A DNA stretch of 64,000 nucleotides from assembly GCA_920105625.2 (NCBI GenBank), contig OV050032.1, positions 17,803,856 to 17,867,855 on the forward strand. Reading direction: 5' to 3'. Both the position numbers and the translations under genes were made by a program. Positions 24,076 through 37,400 of the stretch are shown here, piece after piece; positions within the stretch are counted from its first letter, which is position 1, and the number at the start of each line of letters is the position of its first letter. A model generated the notes under the pieces. The model was not told where the DNA came from. It saw only the letters and a program-made list of their open reading frames with translations, and did no database searches. The stretch is from Clusia tigrina. Lineage: Eukaryota > Arthropoda > Insecta > Diptera > Clusiidae.

Positions 24076-24932
24076 GGATTTCTACGTGTACCGCGATCCA
24101 GTCATTCAAAAGGAATACATACTCACACAGAGGCGTAGAACTATTAATCATTGTGAATCGTTTTAAAGAGCTGTGAATGGTGTTCTATTCCTGCGAATGC
24201 CCCACTGAGTTTTAAAGTTTGAATTACTCTCTAAAGAAGTGATTTTTTTGCACTCGTACTTGTGTGGTAGCAACGCCATCCTGAGGAATTGTGCACGTTA
24301 TATGCGATTATTTTGCAGTCCATGGTGTTGTGTCATTTCGATGTTGTTATTAGAATGAGCTTCCCCGCATGTCAGCATGTAAGGATGTCTGCAACTGAGA
24401 ACAATGTATAAATTGCATATGATCTTTCAGCCCTCGAACCTATTATAAGTGTTGTTTTTGCCAATCATTTTAGCATCACCATGCAAGCAATAGTTATAAA
24501 TTCTTCTAAACGATGAGCTGTGATCAAATATGAAGTATCTATATCAGACAGTTTGAAATAGCACTCACAGTCAGCAAAAATATAGACATTCCTTTTTGTG
24601 GTGATGCGATTCCGGAGAGCAAAAAATTCCCGGTTTATTCTGTCATGAAAATGGAAAAAATAAGTAATTTTGGGAGGGGAGATTTTTGTAAAACAATTCT
24701 TCTTAGTCTATGAAAAAACTTCCTAGTTCTTTCTAAATAAAGTAAAGAATAAGTTGAATGAAATATTCTTTTCTAAGACAATTAATGATAGCTCCTTAGT
24801 AAAAAGTACCCGCAATAAACTCCTGACGATGTAGTGCAATTGTGACTTGGTAGCATATGCGATATGATGTTAAAATGTTGTTAAATTGCGAACTAAATAA
24901 ATTCTGTTAACTATTCTTAACTTAACTAATAA
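24076..24932. other. Intergenic
   Basis: No exon or repeat recognised. The right end may include the unrecognised 5' part of the adjacent retrotransposon remnant. Confidence 0.3.
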
Positions 24933-26957
24933 TTGGAAGAAGTACAGAAGTTAACGCAAGAAATTCAAAAAGCGGTATGCTATAGTACTCCCACCCTAAA
25001 AAGAAAAGCAATTGGAGCTAATTATCCCAAAGAGACAAAGCAACTCCTAGTAACAAAAAGGAAACTACGCCGAAAATGGCAACAAACGCGCTCCCCTAAC
25101 GATAAAGCTAATAATAACAAGAAATCCAGGAACTAAGGCGATAAATAAGTACCATCAAAAACAAATCAATGAATCAATATCTATCAGAGTTAACAGCTGA
25201 TAAAAAAGGCGATTATTCTTTGGAAATGCACAAAATTCATAAAAAGGCCAAGTTGTCATGTCCTACCAGTCAAAAATACATACAACATGTTGACGAGAAG
25301 CGATAAGGATGAAGCATGATGAAACATTCGCAAAGCATCTGGCTAACAGCTTTCAACCAAATGAGAGTCAATGCGATAACTGGTACTTCTCATTAGAGCG
25401 GGATAGAGCACCCATCACACAAATAACTATAAACGAACTGAAAAAAGAAATAAAACAACTGAAAGATAAGACAGCGATTGGCTTTGATGTAATCACTGCG
25501 GAAATATTAACACAACTACCCAGCAAAAGTCTAGTTAAATTAGCAAATTCATTGATCCATATCCAATATATCCCAATCCTATGGAAAGTTGCTGAGATGA
25601 TTATGATTGCCAAGCCAGGAAAAGACCCACACTCTGTCTTTTCATACAGACCAATCTCCCTTTCGCCACAAATGTCCAAATTATTAGAAAAGCTTATTCT
25701 AAACCGCATATACGCATAAAACCAAACATTGAATCACAATCGCAATCTGATATCATCACAGCAATTTGCATTTCGTTGCAATCACTCTACCATAGAGACC
25801 AGTGCACAGAATCAGAGCAGAAATCGAAATTCCTTTGAGGAGAACAACGTATGCTCAGCAGTCTTTCTAGACGTCGCACAAGCATTCGACAAGTAATGGA
25901 TGAAGGCCTAATCAACAAAATGAATTCCTGTCTCCGCCTTCAATTTAGTGCCATTATGAAATCATACTTAACTCAATGCTATTTTCGCGTGAAGCAAGGA
26001 AGTGAGTACTCAGAACTAGAAGAAAAAAACATTGGCGTGCTACAAGGAAGCATCCTTAGCCCCCTTCTTTATCTCTTGTACACAAAAGATTTACCATTAC
26101 CTACAAACAGCATGATTGCCACCTTTGCTGACGACACAGCCATCCTTGCTACAAAAAAAAAACTGCGGAAAAAGCGATAGCTAAAGTTCAAAAAGCTATT
26201 GACACATTCTAAAAACATACAAAAATAATAATAATAATAATAAATAATAATAATGCGAATAAAACAACAACAACAAATCAATCGTGATGTGAATTTTACC
26301 AACAAAAAAGTTAACTATCACCCAATAATACTATTAGGCAGCCAATATCCAAACACTACAAAGTACCTTGGTAAGCTCCGTTGAAAGGAGCATATAAAAA
26401 CAAAACAAAATTAACCAACCTGAAATGAATAAAAATGGACTGGCTCATTGGAGGATTGGAGGAAGATCAAAGCTCATCATATACAACAAACTGACGATAC
26501 ACAAACAAATTTTAAAACCAGTGTGGTCTTATGGGGCACAAATATAGGGCTGCGTCAGCCAAAATATTATTAACATAATCCAACAATATTTCAAAATAAA
26601 GTCCTCAAAGGTATTGTCAACGCACCTTGGTACGCTCGTAACGTCGAGATTCATCGTGACCTCAATGTTACTACGGTCACTGAAGAAATTCAAAAACAAG
26701 CAGAAGCACACTCTACGAGGCTCCAGAGGCACATAAGCGAAGAAGCCAGGAATCTTGTCATTACTACAGGCCTAGCCCGACGACTCCAGCGAAAAAAACC
26801 GCATGAACTCGTTGGCTGCTAGAATAAAGTACGGATTTCCAAAATCTCTTCGCAAAATTCCCTTAAAATGTTATAATCCAACTGCTCGTGAGTTCCTTAA
26901 ACTAGTTATAGTGTCATTTATGTATGTAGATATTATATGGAAATTAAAAAAAAAAAA
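24933..26957 (+). mobile_element. Decayed Jockey-type non-LTR retrotransposon, 5'-truncated, with poly(A) tail
   Basis: Plus-strand pieces in several frames read in the order of a Jockey-clade ORF2. A pre-RT region is followed by NELKKEIKQLKDKTAIGFD and KPGKDPHSVFSYRPISLSP (25400-25700), then NVCSAVFLDVAQAFDK (about 25846-25893), GVLQGSILSPLLYLLYTKDL (26035-26095) and the polymerase core TFADDTAILAT (26121-26153). The C-terminal tail NAPWYARNVEIHRDLNVTTV lies near 26618-26680. The element ends in an A run at about 26945-26957. Stops and frameshifts separate every block, so it is inactive. An (AAT)n tract at 26225-26254 interrupts the region after the RT. Confidence 0.85.
26225..26254. repeat. 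(AAT)n microsatellite
   Basis: About ten AAT units with one interruption, inside the decayed retrotransposon. Confidence 0.85.
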
Positions 26958-28481
26958 CTTCCTTAAGTGAACATATGCTAAATCAAATTATTTTAATGAA
27001 AACTATATTATCAAACTAACCTTTTACAACCACTTGACAAAGTCGAGTCATCGATCTGGTAACAAAACAAATATTTCAGTAACCAATCAAATATATATCT
27101 AAGTTCTCTACAACTTGATAAAATTTCTATAAATTTTCGCTGCAATATAATAAATATTGCTCGTGCGATGCTGGTGGTGAACTTTTTAATTTGTACTTTC
27201 ATATACTTTTTGACAGGTTTCCGGAGCACTCTGTGAGTGCTGCTCAGCACCCCCACCGTGGTAGTAACTTTCGAACATTATAAGAAGCAGCAAGTCTTTA
27301 TTCGAATTCGAACTTTTTGCAAGCGAGTTTTGTTCTCAATTGTTCCTTTTAAAGCAACCAATGTTCTTCTTTTTGAGTTGATCATTCACAGAATTTGTAG
27401 CAAGAATCTAAAAAGTGCTTGATTTCTTGTGTCGTGTCTTATTCGAATTTAGGCTCAAAATTTTTATCATACCTAGTCATATAAATTAGATTTGAAAGAG
27501 TTGTCGGTCCTTCGTCATAACTACACATTTGAATATTAAACAAATGCAGTAAAAGGCACTTGTTTTCTTGGTGTGCTCCCAATATAAACAGTATACGTCG
27601 TTATACATTTCTAGTCTGCATATGAATATGCAAGCACGGTCAGAAAAAAAATTTGCTTACTTACTTTGTTATGCGAATCGTTTCCATAAGTCACTCATCA
27701 ATTGAATGAACAAATATAAGTATGCCAAGCCGGTTAGAGAAGCAGATGAAATTACACAAATAAACTAAAACCAAATACATATGTACCATCAAAAGACGCT
27801 TGATGTGGAAGCCGAAGGAGCTATTGTTTCTATCAAGAAGAAACGAAGGAGGTACAGTTATGTGTCACTAATGGAAGCCTATACATTTTTCGAATGGCAT
27901 CACATTTATGACATAGAAATCTTTGCACTAACATTGTCTTACATTCAGTGATTTTCTTAAACATTTCGAGTCTGTTTGTCCTTCAGGATTTATATATCTG
28001 TGCTTCCCCATCGAAGGGCCACCTAGCGTTCGAATCACTGGTACCGAAGATTTCCTGCGATTTACAAACACCCATGTTCCACCTTCGTATCTCTAATCTT
28101 CCCTCATTAGGCATACAAATTTGAGATTGGAGCATTCGATTTTTAGCATGTGCTGATAAACGTAGTTTTTTTTTTTCAAATCTGTTCATTAAAAATATTT
28201 GACGGATTTTGTTATATTTAGCAGGAAGTCCATGTGTTCGCAACAGAAGTATTTATTCATTGCTTCTCGGAATTTACCTTTTCCAACCCTAAATCAGTGG
28301 GTTTTGACTTGAAAGCACCCCAATATTGTGAATGATTTTGAACAATCTAATCAGTCATTTTTTAACTTTGACGGCTGGTTGAGTGGGTAACTTTCTTTAG
28401 AAGTTTCTGTGAGAAAGTAAAATAGACAAATATTTAAAACTTTTATTTTTTAGTATTTTCTACAATCCTGAGATTCATATA
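26958..28481. other. Intergenic upstream of Sgf11
   Basis: No coding exon or repeat recognised. A pyrimidine-rich TTTTATTTTTTAG just before 28455 could be the acceptor of an intron in the Sgf11 5' UTR. Confidence 0.35.
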
Positions 28482-29108
28482 ATGGCATCCAGATCGCTCA
28501 GAAACAAATCGTCGAGTCCGAGCTGGGATCCGAACATTTCCAAAGTTTCCTCAGCAATTGCGGCAAAATTTAACTCATATTTTCAAGAAAATTTCAGTTC
28601 CACCACAGCTATCAAAAAATCCTATGCAGATATTATAAATAAACCCAAAGGTCTGAAAGAGGCTGCTCAGTACATTTATCGATCTTTGTTGGATGATGCA
28701 ATATTGGGTATATCGATTGAGATCCATCATCTCTGCAAAATTGGTAAACAGATATCATTACACGGAGCTCTTAAAGGTGATGCGAAGAAATCGAATCTCG
28801 GCAATGCAAATGATTCTGAACTACTTTTGAAAACAATCGCTTGCCCGCAGTGTGGTGCGAATGTATGTTGTTCTCGCTTCGCTCCGCATTTAGATAAATG
28901 TATGGGCTTGGGTCGTGCGTCATTCAATTTGGCCAAACAGCGTCTGGCTACTCCAAGGGCTGCTTCAAAATTCGATTGCCAATCGTACAATATCGTGAGT
29001 GATATCGGTGAAGATGCCGACGACGATGATTGGTCACCGAGAAAACGTCGTAAGTCTGTTTCACAGAAACGGTGTAAAACTCCCCGAAAACCGAAAAAGA
29101 ATTGGTAG
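28482..29108 (+). CDS. Sgf11: SAGA-associated factor 11 homologue (DUB module)
   Basis: Sgf11 belongs to the SAGA deubiquitinase module with Nonstop/Ubp8, E(y)2 and Ataxin-7. It activates removal of ubiquitin from histone H2B, and in flies it also links to mRNA export. The 208-residue product has the N-terminal helical segment KPKGLKEAAQYIYRSLLDDA (about 54-73) and the Sgf11 zinc finger CPQCGANVCCSRFAPHLDKC (Cys121, Cys124, His136, Cys140), then MGLGR. An acidic patch (DADDDDWS) and a basic tail (RKRRKS...) complete it, as in Drosophila Sgf11 (about 196 aa). The frame is intact and single-exon. Identity to the fly protein outside the motifs looks low, so a diverged paralogue is possible. A poly(A) signal AATAAA lies at 29188-29193. 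Confidence 0.9.
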   Translation: MASRSLRNKSSSPSWDPNISKVSSAIAAKFNSYFQENFSSTTAIKKSYADIINKPKGLKEAAQYIYRSLLDDAILGISIEIHHLCKIGKQISLHGALKGDAKKSNLGNANDSELLLKTIACPQCGANVCCSRFAPHLDKCMGLGRASFNLAKQRLATPRAASKFDCQSYNIVSDIGEDADDDDWSPRKRRKSVSQKRCKTPRKPKKNW

Positions 29109-29415
29109 GAATTGCAGTTGGATATCGTTTGTATATGTTTCTCCTTCAGGAAGAACGCATTAGTTTGTGTATATCCAATTAAATTGAAATAAAATCGAAA
29201 CTACTCGAAGTTTGAATTTTGCTTAAAATTGAGGTTTTCGCTTTTCAATTTCATATCGATAAAATTTTCAACTCCAGATTTTTGTGGGATAATATACAGT
29301 TTTGTCTAAACGGAAGGGTTTATTTGGATTCGAATCGGTTATATCGGCTCTTGAGTTACATTTTCATTTGTTCTGAGTGCATTTAGTTGTCTGCTTTTTT
29401 TAATTAGCTATTCAC

Positions 29416-29459
29416 AATGATACTAATTCATCAACAATGTTTGATGAATTAGTATCATT
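29416..29459. repeat. Perfect inverted repeat: 19-bp arms, 6-nt loop
   Basis: AATGATACTAATTCATCAA at 29416-29434 is exactly complementary to 29441-29459, separated by CAATGT. It lies about 220 bp past the Sgf11 poly(A) signal. It could be a recent palindromic rearrangement, a short hairpin transcript or a cruciform site. The stem is short for a pre-miRNA. Confidence 0.9.
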
Positions 29460-32400
29460 TCGAGAATTTTCGTTATCCTCTCATGTGCAGAATTCATTTG
29501 TTAGGTATTTTTTATATGTAGTTGAGAGTTAATTGAGACTTCTTATTGGAATACAGCAAAGGCGATTGCTTTTTGTTTTGGCTCCGCTTTTTTGTAATCC
29601 AGAGATTTTGAAAGAACGGCGTACGAATGAGTACAATTAAACAGAATGCGTGAGAGAATGTCACAAATCTGCACCACCATTATATATGTGGCTTTGTTTT
29701 ATATATATGTCGTATTGGCAGAAAGATAGAGAGAGAGTGAGATAGACACCGGCAGAGACAGAGATGAGATGAGGGATTTGTCTACGGGAGAGTAATTGAA
29801 CAATTAGTATTAAGTAGTAATATCAATATTTATATTCTGGTATATCATATGTAGAAAGAAAAGTGTGGTGTGGCTCGCTAAAGCGTTAATTTTGTGCAGT
29901 GTTCTTGAGGCAGGCATAAAATAATAGTTTAGCCGATTCATCACAATATAACTGCTTCCAATTATTTCGTTATTAGCTTGAATTTGAATCGCTTGAAAGA
30001 ATGCAAATTTAGCAAAATGAATAAATTCTTCGGGGGTCTTTAATGAAGAAATACGATCAATTACCGGATATGCCAACAGCTCAATATTAAAATGTTGCAT
30101 TGGCAATGCACTGAATTTCGTCGCTGTTACGATTAGTTTACACGTGCTCAGGGTTGTACTGTAAATTGAAAACCTAAAAACTAGGCAGATGCGTACCCAG
30201 CGACCGGAGAAAAAACATGCAAACTAACACGATGGAATAAAGGCTGCGCTCTTGGGCTACGGTGCCCAGTTCGGACACTGTTGAACTAGGACTGACATGT
30301 ACAGCACAGAAAAATTCACGTTACCGCACAGTTTGCACAGCAGCATCGAGTTATTGTCGCGTGTACAGAGACGATGTTGGTGCCGAGTGTCGCACATTGT
30401 CTTTTAAGTAATAGTTATGATCTTGTGTTGGCGGCCGATGTTGGAAGACTTAATTTGAAGCGATTGGCGGCGCAACTGGGGAAATATTGAATATTTTGCT
30501 CTAAGTTTACACTGGAACAATTGAAAAAAGCGGTTGCTTGTTGGGGCATATGCTTCCGTTTAAATTTGAATTATGGCTGTTAATAAGAGGTGGATTCTAA
30601 ATGGTTTATATTTGCACAGAATGTTCATAGAATTGTATAGAAATAAATCAGAGTATAAAGAAATGTGTTCTAAAAACGTGCGACTGAAAGTTATGAGTGT
30701 TTATATTCTGGAAGGCAGCGACTTTATATGAATGGCGATAATGGCAACGGAATTGTGTTCAAGTTCACCGTGTATACGGGGCTTTAAAATAAGTCACAAT
30801 CCACCTACTGGGACATGTAGAATAAGCTACATTAGTGACAACACTTATTGACTGCGGGATTCTACTCGTATATGAGAAATGTATCTTAAATTTTTTGGAG
30901 ACAAGGCCACTGCTAACGTTGGGGCAAATATTGTCTCTGTTTTATTGGTTTTTTGTTGTATTGTTAATTCAGATGCCAATTTTTCGGGTATTATTATTCA
31001 ATCTCTTCGGTATTCTTGCTCTATATTTCCGGTCAGCTTATTGCAGACTTGATGAATGCTAATAGGATTTGTTGCCTACATCGAATTAGGTCCGGTTTTC
31101 ATTTCAAGTTATATAGAGATATAGAGCGGAATTTCAACTACCTACTGAAAAGTTTCTTGAAACAGTATGAATATATTTTAGTATACGAGTATTAGAGCAT
31201 ATTATTTCCCGATATGTTCTCTGAATAAAATTCCGTTTCAGAAATTTATCATTCGGAGGTTCTAAAAATAGCCATTTACGACGTTGACGAAGCAATTACT
31301 AGAACAATATTGGTTCCCGGGCTGGAAGGTATTGCGTTGCGGAATAAGAAAATTCAACATAACCAAATCTGGGGATTAGAATGAATTTTCAATAATCTGG
31401 AAATTCAGTCCCGTTTATGCGCTACCAAAGCATTTGATTGGGATGGTACATTTTCATGATGGAACAAATTATTTTTTGTGGCTAAAAGAGGTAAGTTTTG
31501 CAACGACCACTTTTTTCAGCTGGTTCAGAGGTAATGCCATTAAATTTTTTTGTCCAGTCAATAATCAAAATTACTTTCATATCTTCAAAAAATATCATTT
31601 CCCCAGGAAAGCTCTAATACAGGAATATTTCCAGTATGCCCTCGTAGATGAGGTATGCAGTGTTCTATGCAACTGTGAGCACAAATGCTCTCAATTTATG
31701 TAAGTGGGAGGATTTGTTGTATTTAACTGGGAGTGGGGAGTGTTACAGTAGGACATGCATCGTGAACATTATATTTACATATGGCTCTTATGGACTTTCC
31801 GCCAGTTTAGTAGTTGGTATATGCTGTAGGAGTACATTTTAACCACATTTCTAACACACTTGTCGACTTATTCACATATTACAGTGACTGATTTTTATAG
31901 AAACCCGTAGAGTTCTAAATCACTTCAATGTGTGGGGGTGGCCCATTCACAATTACAAAATGTCCATCTGCGTATATTTAATTTCTATTCACAACTGCTG
32001 GGAAAGATCTTTGGGATCCGCAATAATTTTTGTATCCCAGTGTGTTAAATCAATATTACCCAGGCTTAAGTGGTTAGAGGTAAATCGACTACTAGAGCTC
32101 ATAATGGCGGCAATTTCAGAAACTGTTGATTCTAAGAAGTCTCAGTAAAAATGCTGAAACTGCAGGTGGTACAAAAACCGCTCAACTGTTTAATGACACC
32201 ATTTCGTTGTTGTTTTTCACCATTGAAATGTTGCTTTCACTGTTCTCCATACAAATGACGACAGGAGTATAAAGCAGAAGGAACTTGGAATTGAAAATGC
32301 TTCGCAAACGAATGATGCCAGAGATTGTGTGGTGGGATAACTGTCTGTCTGCATTTGTGAATGCACTGTGTCTGGGAGGAAAGTATTCGATTAGTAGGTG

Positions 32401-34359
32401 CCCGTGATGCAGGCATAATTACAACAATATGCAGAGCACAGCAGTTCAAATCTGTATACCTGCGGAATTCAGTAGTCTGCAATTGTCCAGAGGAACTGTC
32501 GAAATTTACACTAATGCGATTAGGTTGCGATTAAGTTGCTGCGCAGAACGCTTCCATACACAACACAACCTTACATGTCTAGGTTGGCTAATATATTCAG
32601 AGATGACACATTTGGAGCTGGTGGGTATTAATGCTGAATTGTTATTAGGTTTCGTAGTACACACGCGTGTGATAAATACCTATGGCTCTGAACCACGGAG
32701 CCACTAAACTGAAAACTATTGAGTGCAATATGGCTTAAAGTGACTTATGCCAATTGAATGTCATACCCAAGTTAGCAAAGTAAATAAATCGCCTTATGGC
32801 GCAAAGAAATGGTTGGTAAACATTATTAACCCTGCTACCAGAATAAACCAGTGGATGTACGTGTCTAAATATGAGGATGCATTTAGACTAATCTGGTTTA
32901 TCGTGAAGCCGTAGTTGCATTCCAGAGAATAGTCCGTAGCTGCAGGAACACCGTAATATAAATACTCATACTCACCAAGTAGATTTATTCGTTAACGAAG
33001 TAACAGTAGATCTGCCCCCAAAGTTGTTGCAGAAATCAATGAGATGCATTGATGCCCAGTAGACTCATAGCATCAAATGAAAATTCTAGCAGTATTACTG
33101 ACAGCCTGACAAATATACAGCAATATAACTTTGATTAGTAACGCAAGCATAGAAGCAAGTCAGAAAAATGGATGCTAAAACTTTGGCAGTTTAGTTAGCA
33201 TGCAAGGATAAAGTTTAGTTAACATATCGTACAAAGAAGGGGAAGCAAACTTTTCTCGTTTGGCCCAATTTAAAAATTTCATTGATTTCTGACAAAAAGT
33301 AAGAAAGCAGTCGCTGTCATATTTATCCAGGATCCAGCACAAATATCAGCTCTGTGCAATATCCTTTTCGAGCTTCGCATGTGTTGCCATTCGCACAGTA
33401 TTTTGCATATGCTCTGCGTCCACACAACAATCACATGAAAAGAGGACAAGTTCTCTGACAGCCTCCTGCGGCCCACAGGGGTGCAAAACATTTGACATTC
33501 AAGCGTTCGTTGGAAAAATGTGTCTCAATAAACACGGTAGGCATGAAGGGCTTTTAGCTACGATTATATGTTTATAAGTATGTGCATTTCTAGAAGTAAA
33601 TCATACGAGAAGCTCAGCTGTCAGCATTTGTATACGGGAAATTCGGATATTATTGGCTTTCTCTAATTAAAGGATATCGTCCTTCGTGGTCTGTACAAAG
33701 CGTAAGAAAGGTGTGAGAGTAGTTGCTTGTTGTCGATTGTCATGCATTTCCATTTTTGATTTATGTGCGAGCGCATTGATTGATGAATTTACAGTTTATC
33801 CTCACTCAGTCGAACAATGGCTGCTAATACTATTCCATTGTATATTGTAGCTGTGTATGTGATAAGTATGTATATATGTGTGTGTATGATATGGGTTTGT
33901 GTGTGGGCACTTATTGCCTTGCAATATTTTTGAAAAATTAAACCTTCTATCACTATACAACACAATCCGTTAACGCATGCTCCCTCAGTTTAAGAAGCAA
34001 GCAGAACAATGGTCAATATCCGAGCATGCTTCAGGATGCCATCCGAAATTTGATTTGCTACTGTGTGAATACAAAAGTATGCAGTAAATGGATGCTGTTT
34101 ATTATTATACATAGTACACCTGCATACACTTAATCAATATTGAAAGGATTCGATTTACTTTGTTTGGTTTTATTAATGTCAAGCATTCAAGCAATACCAA
34201 TATACATTAGAAAACGGCAGCGCTACTCACGAAGCGTACATTGGAATAGTGGGTAATCCTTCTTTATTTGAGGAACGAACTCACTGCCTTCCGAAGCGAA
34301 CAATTTGTTCTACGTACGCATTTTATTAAACCTATTTTAATTAAATTAGGTTTTCAAAC
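29460..34359. other. Gene-poor intergenic DNA
   Basis: Nearly 5 kb with only short unconvincing frames and no recognised motif. The stretch near 30180-30420 is less AT-rich than its surroundings, but I cannot assign it to an exon or promoter. This may be a distal regulatory region or part of a large intron of a gene whose exons lie outside the window. Confidence 0.3.
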
Positions 34360-34495
34360 TCGCCATCGCTCGGTTTCTATGCTTCGTTTTACATATTTCT
34401 CTTTGAGTCGTAGAAAGTACCCATTAATTGGTACTCATTCTCAAACCCTTGCAGAAATAATTCATTATGATGTAATGAATATTAACAAAATTTGA
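34360..34495 (+). repeat. Repeat fragment related to 40565-40790
   Basis: The end of this stretch (TTTGAGTCGTAGAAAG, then TGGTACTCATTC, AACCCTTGCAG, ATTCATTATGATGTAA) matches the body of the SINE-like element at 40650-40775. It lacks the tRNA-like head, so it looks like a 5'-truncated copy. Confidence 0.55.
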
Positions 34496-37400
34496 TATTT
34501 GATGATAGCACACATTGCGTGGAACCGATAGATTGATCCGAAATATTATGGGGAATGCTAGAGGAATTTCCACATATTTTACGATTATGGTAAGAGAAGG
34601 TTCCTTACGTTCAACAACGTGCCTAATGTGATGTCTACGTTATTAAGAATGATTTTTCGATTGCTCGTTTCTTGGGCAATCAAGTTTCTGCTGGGTTATA
34701 GCGAGCCGAACAAAAGCGCAAAAAGCAGGTTTAACAATTTGACCAGCGGCCGGTGGTAGTTGCACGGGGATAGAATAACACACATTTCGTTTTCTCTTCC
34801 ATAGATTAATTTCAGCTTTGGTTAAACTATGGCAACGAGGCCAGTTCTGATTACTACAAATACATCACTTAATTTCTGCTGCCAGTAACTGGCTACAATA
34901 CTTATAACCCCTTCAGTTGGAGCCTTAGAATGAGTGGAAAATAGAAAGGTTATTCTCATTTATGTGTATGTTCTGTGGAGTGAGACTTTACTTCAGTCAC
35001 CAAGGTATTTCGAGCCAAGTGTTGGCTTTTTGATAACTGAGTGGAAGTTGTGTCCGAAGGGAAAGCAGTGATTAAAAGTATTTTTGGTAAATTGTCCTTT
35101 GGTCAAAATGAGCCAGTTTTGCGCACTATGTCTTTGCGAGAATGCCGGACTCTCAAACTTGCCACAAGGATGCGAAGCAAAAGCAATAAAATCTCAAATG
35201 GGGCTATGAGTGAGGGATTTAATAAAGTGCTCTCTTGATGAAGTGGTTGCTGTAGGCAAACTGTCTTTTTAATTTTCAATTTAAATTGCAGTATTTGAGA
35301 AATTTTTTGGCTTTTTCTTGTACTTAAGCAAAGCATTTGGCAATCATGTGCCATTTGGTGTTCCTCTTGATCTTCCGTTGCAGAGTGGTGTGTCTGTCTA
35401 CAGGTTCAAGCTTGCTTTTCATTATTCGCTTGTTTAGCTTATCTTAGTTTGATTTTCATCCTGAACATCGCTGAGCAACGCTTGTCAAATGAAAAAAAAC
35501 ATCACAATGAGCAGTAGAGTATATGAGGATTCTTGTTAAAATGACACTTCACCGTAAGAACAACAATAGCAACGATAACAACTTTAACAATAAATATCGC
35601 AAAAACATTGATAAATGACTCCCTGTACGGAACACACACTGAAGAGGCATGACGAAATTATGACCAAACATTATCAGCATCTCACTTTATGACGTATGGC
35701 GTTGTTACAACGCATGAAGGCGGAACGACGCCATTCTGGACTAACAGGCCTACTTTACGGTACTTTATTTTTGTGCTTACGTAAAATGCCTCCTTCCGGC
35801 ATATCGTAAAAAGTAATGCACGCCAGTGATGTGAAATATTAATTGCCTTTTGAACACGCACGCACGCACTCAGGCACACATGCCAAAGAACTGAATGTGG
35901 AGTGTTGTAAAGCACATATATGTGGGTATATATGCATCCGTGAATACAATTCGCTGAGTTGAGTCTGCTGAGGCAAACGGGAAATTTCCAATCCAAATTG
36001 AAATAACTACAGTAAACTTAATGCACGAAACTTCGCATTTGACTTTTTTCAATGCACACGGGTTTTTCTTTGATATAACGATATGAACATGGCGGGGGTC
36101 TAACTCTATTTGCATTCATTTCCAGAGCATTTCAATCTACTACGAAAAGAACACCAGCAGATAATCTAATTGGAAAGCCCACAATTGAACTTAAATTGTA
36201 TTTGATTGCATTCGACACAATTTCTGAGTGGTTGACGCGTGCAGCACACAATTCTCCCGTAGGAATTTAGCGGATCACAATTTTGCTGCCCAGAACTTTC
36301 TACGCGTAAACGCATGTAGACTCTTTTTGGACCACGGACTAGATTCTTCCCGAGACTTTATCGAAGTGTAGGGGAATTTTCTAATATTGAATATAATATG
36401 AGGTGATATTACGAAAGAACCCAATATTACTTTATATCACTTTGACCTGAACGAAGTATTCCTGTATTTAATGGAACCTCCTAAAAGTATGCATTGGTTT
36501 TTTGTGATTAGTTTACATATTTTTTGTAGTTGTATGTATTTATTCAAGAAGAATGAGCCTGATACAAATTTGTATGTATTTATTCAAGAAGAATGAGCCT
36601 AATTTTAGAACCTCTGTTATAGTATCTTAGACGCCTCCAACACGTTAGTTTTGCTGTACGAAAAGGTGTCATTAAGCCAAACCTGAGTATCAATAGTATG
36701 AATACCTAGCAAGCAGATATAAAAACAACTCCAACACCAAATACTCGTATCTGGGGGTAAAAGACCTTATATCAATGGAACTCTTAATATTTATCTAAGT
36801 TCCGACTACAAATTTCTGACGTTAACTAAATTAGACAGTGAATTTTTTGAATTGAATTCGATGTTGAACTCAGCCGCAAATTGATGCAGATGCCAATGAC
36901 GGTGACAAAACAGACCAAATCAAAATGAATAAATGGAAAAAACTCCAATTTTTTTTTGTGAGACTGAAATTCTACAAAATCGAAAGTGATGAGTTTGTAG
37001 CCGCCAAGGCAATTATTTCCATCACATTGCCGTTCAGTTCATTACGCAGACAAGGATGCCACAGCACGAACACGCGCGCTTGATATGGCCAACATGCTAC
37101 AAATAATTATTACAACAGCTGAGCTAGAATTTTTATTTCAATTCCATTAATTTTACGAAATTGCAATTTAGCAACTTGTGTAACTGTCACGGTAGATGAC
37201 ACTTGTCGCAATAATTGAAGGCAAACATTTTTCGGCAGCTTAGAGAAGGAAAGAGTCTTGGAATATGTGGGATTATGGCCACCAAGCGGTAACTGGGCGA
37301 CTGCGTTAGTGTTTGAGGCGGTGGAGACGAACATTTTCGATGCCTTGAAAATGTGAAAAATATGTGGGATATATCTGATCTGCATTGGTTTTTGGCCAGT

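Noticed and set aside
29810..30106. 98-codon minus-strand frame
   Set aside because: No recognisable domain, and in-frame extension upstream is blocked. It is likely chance.
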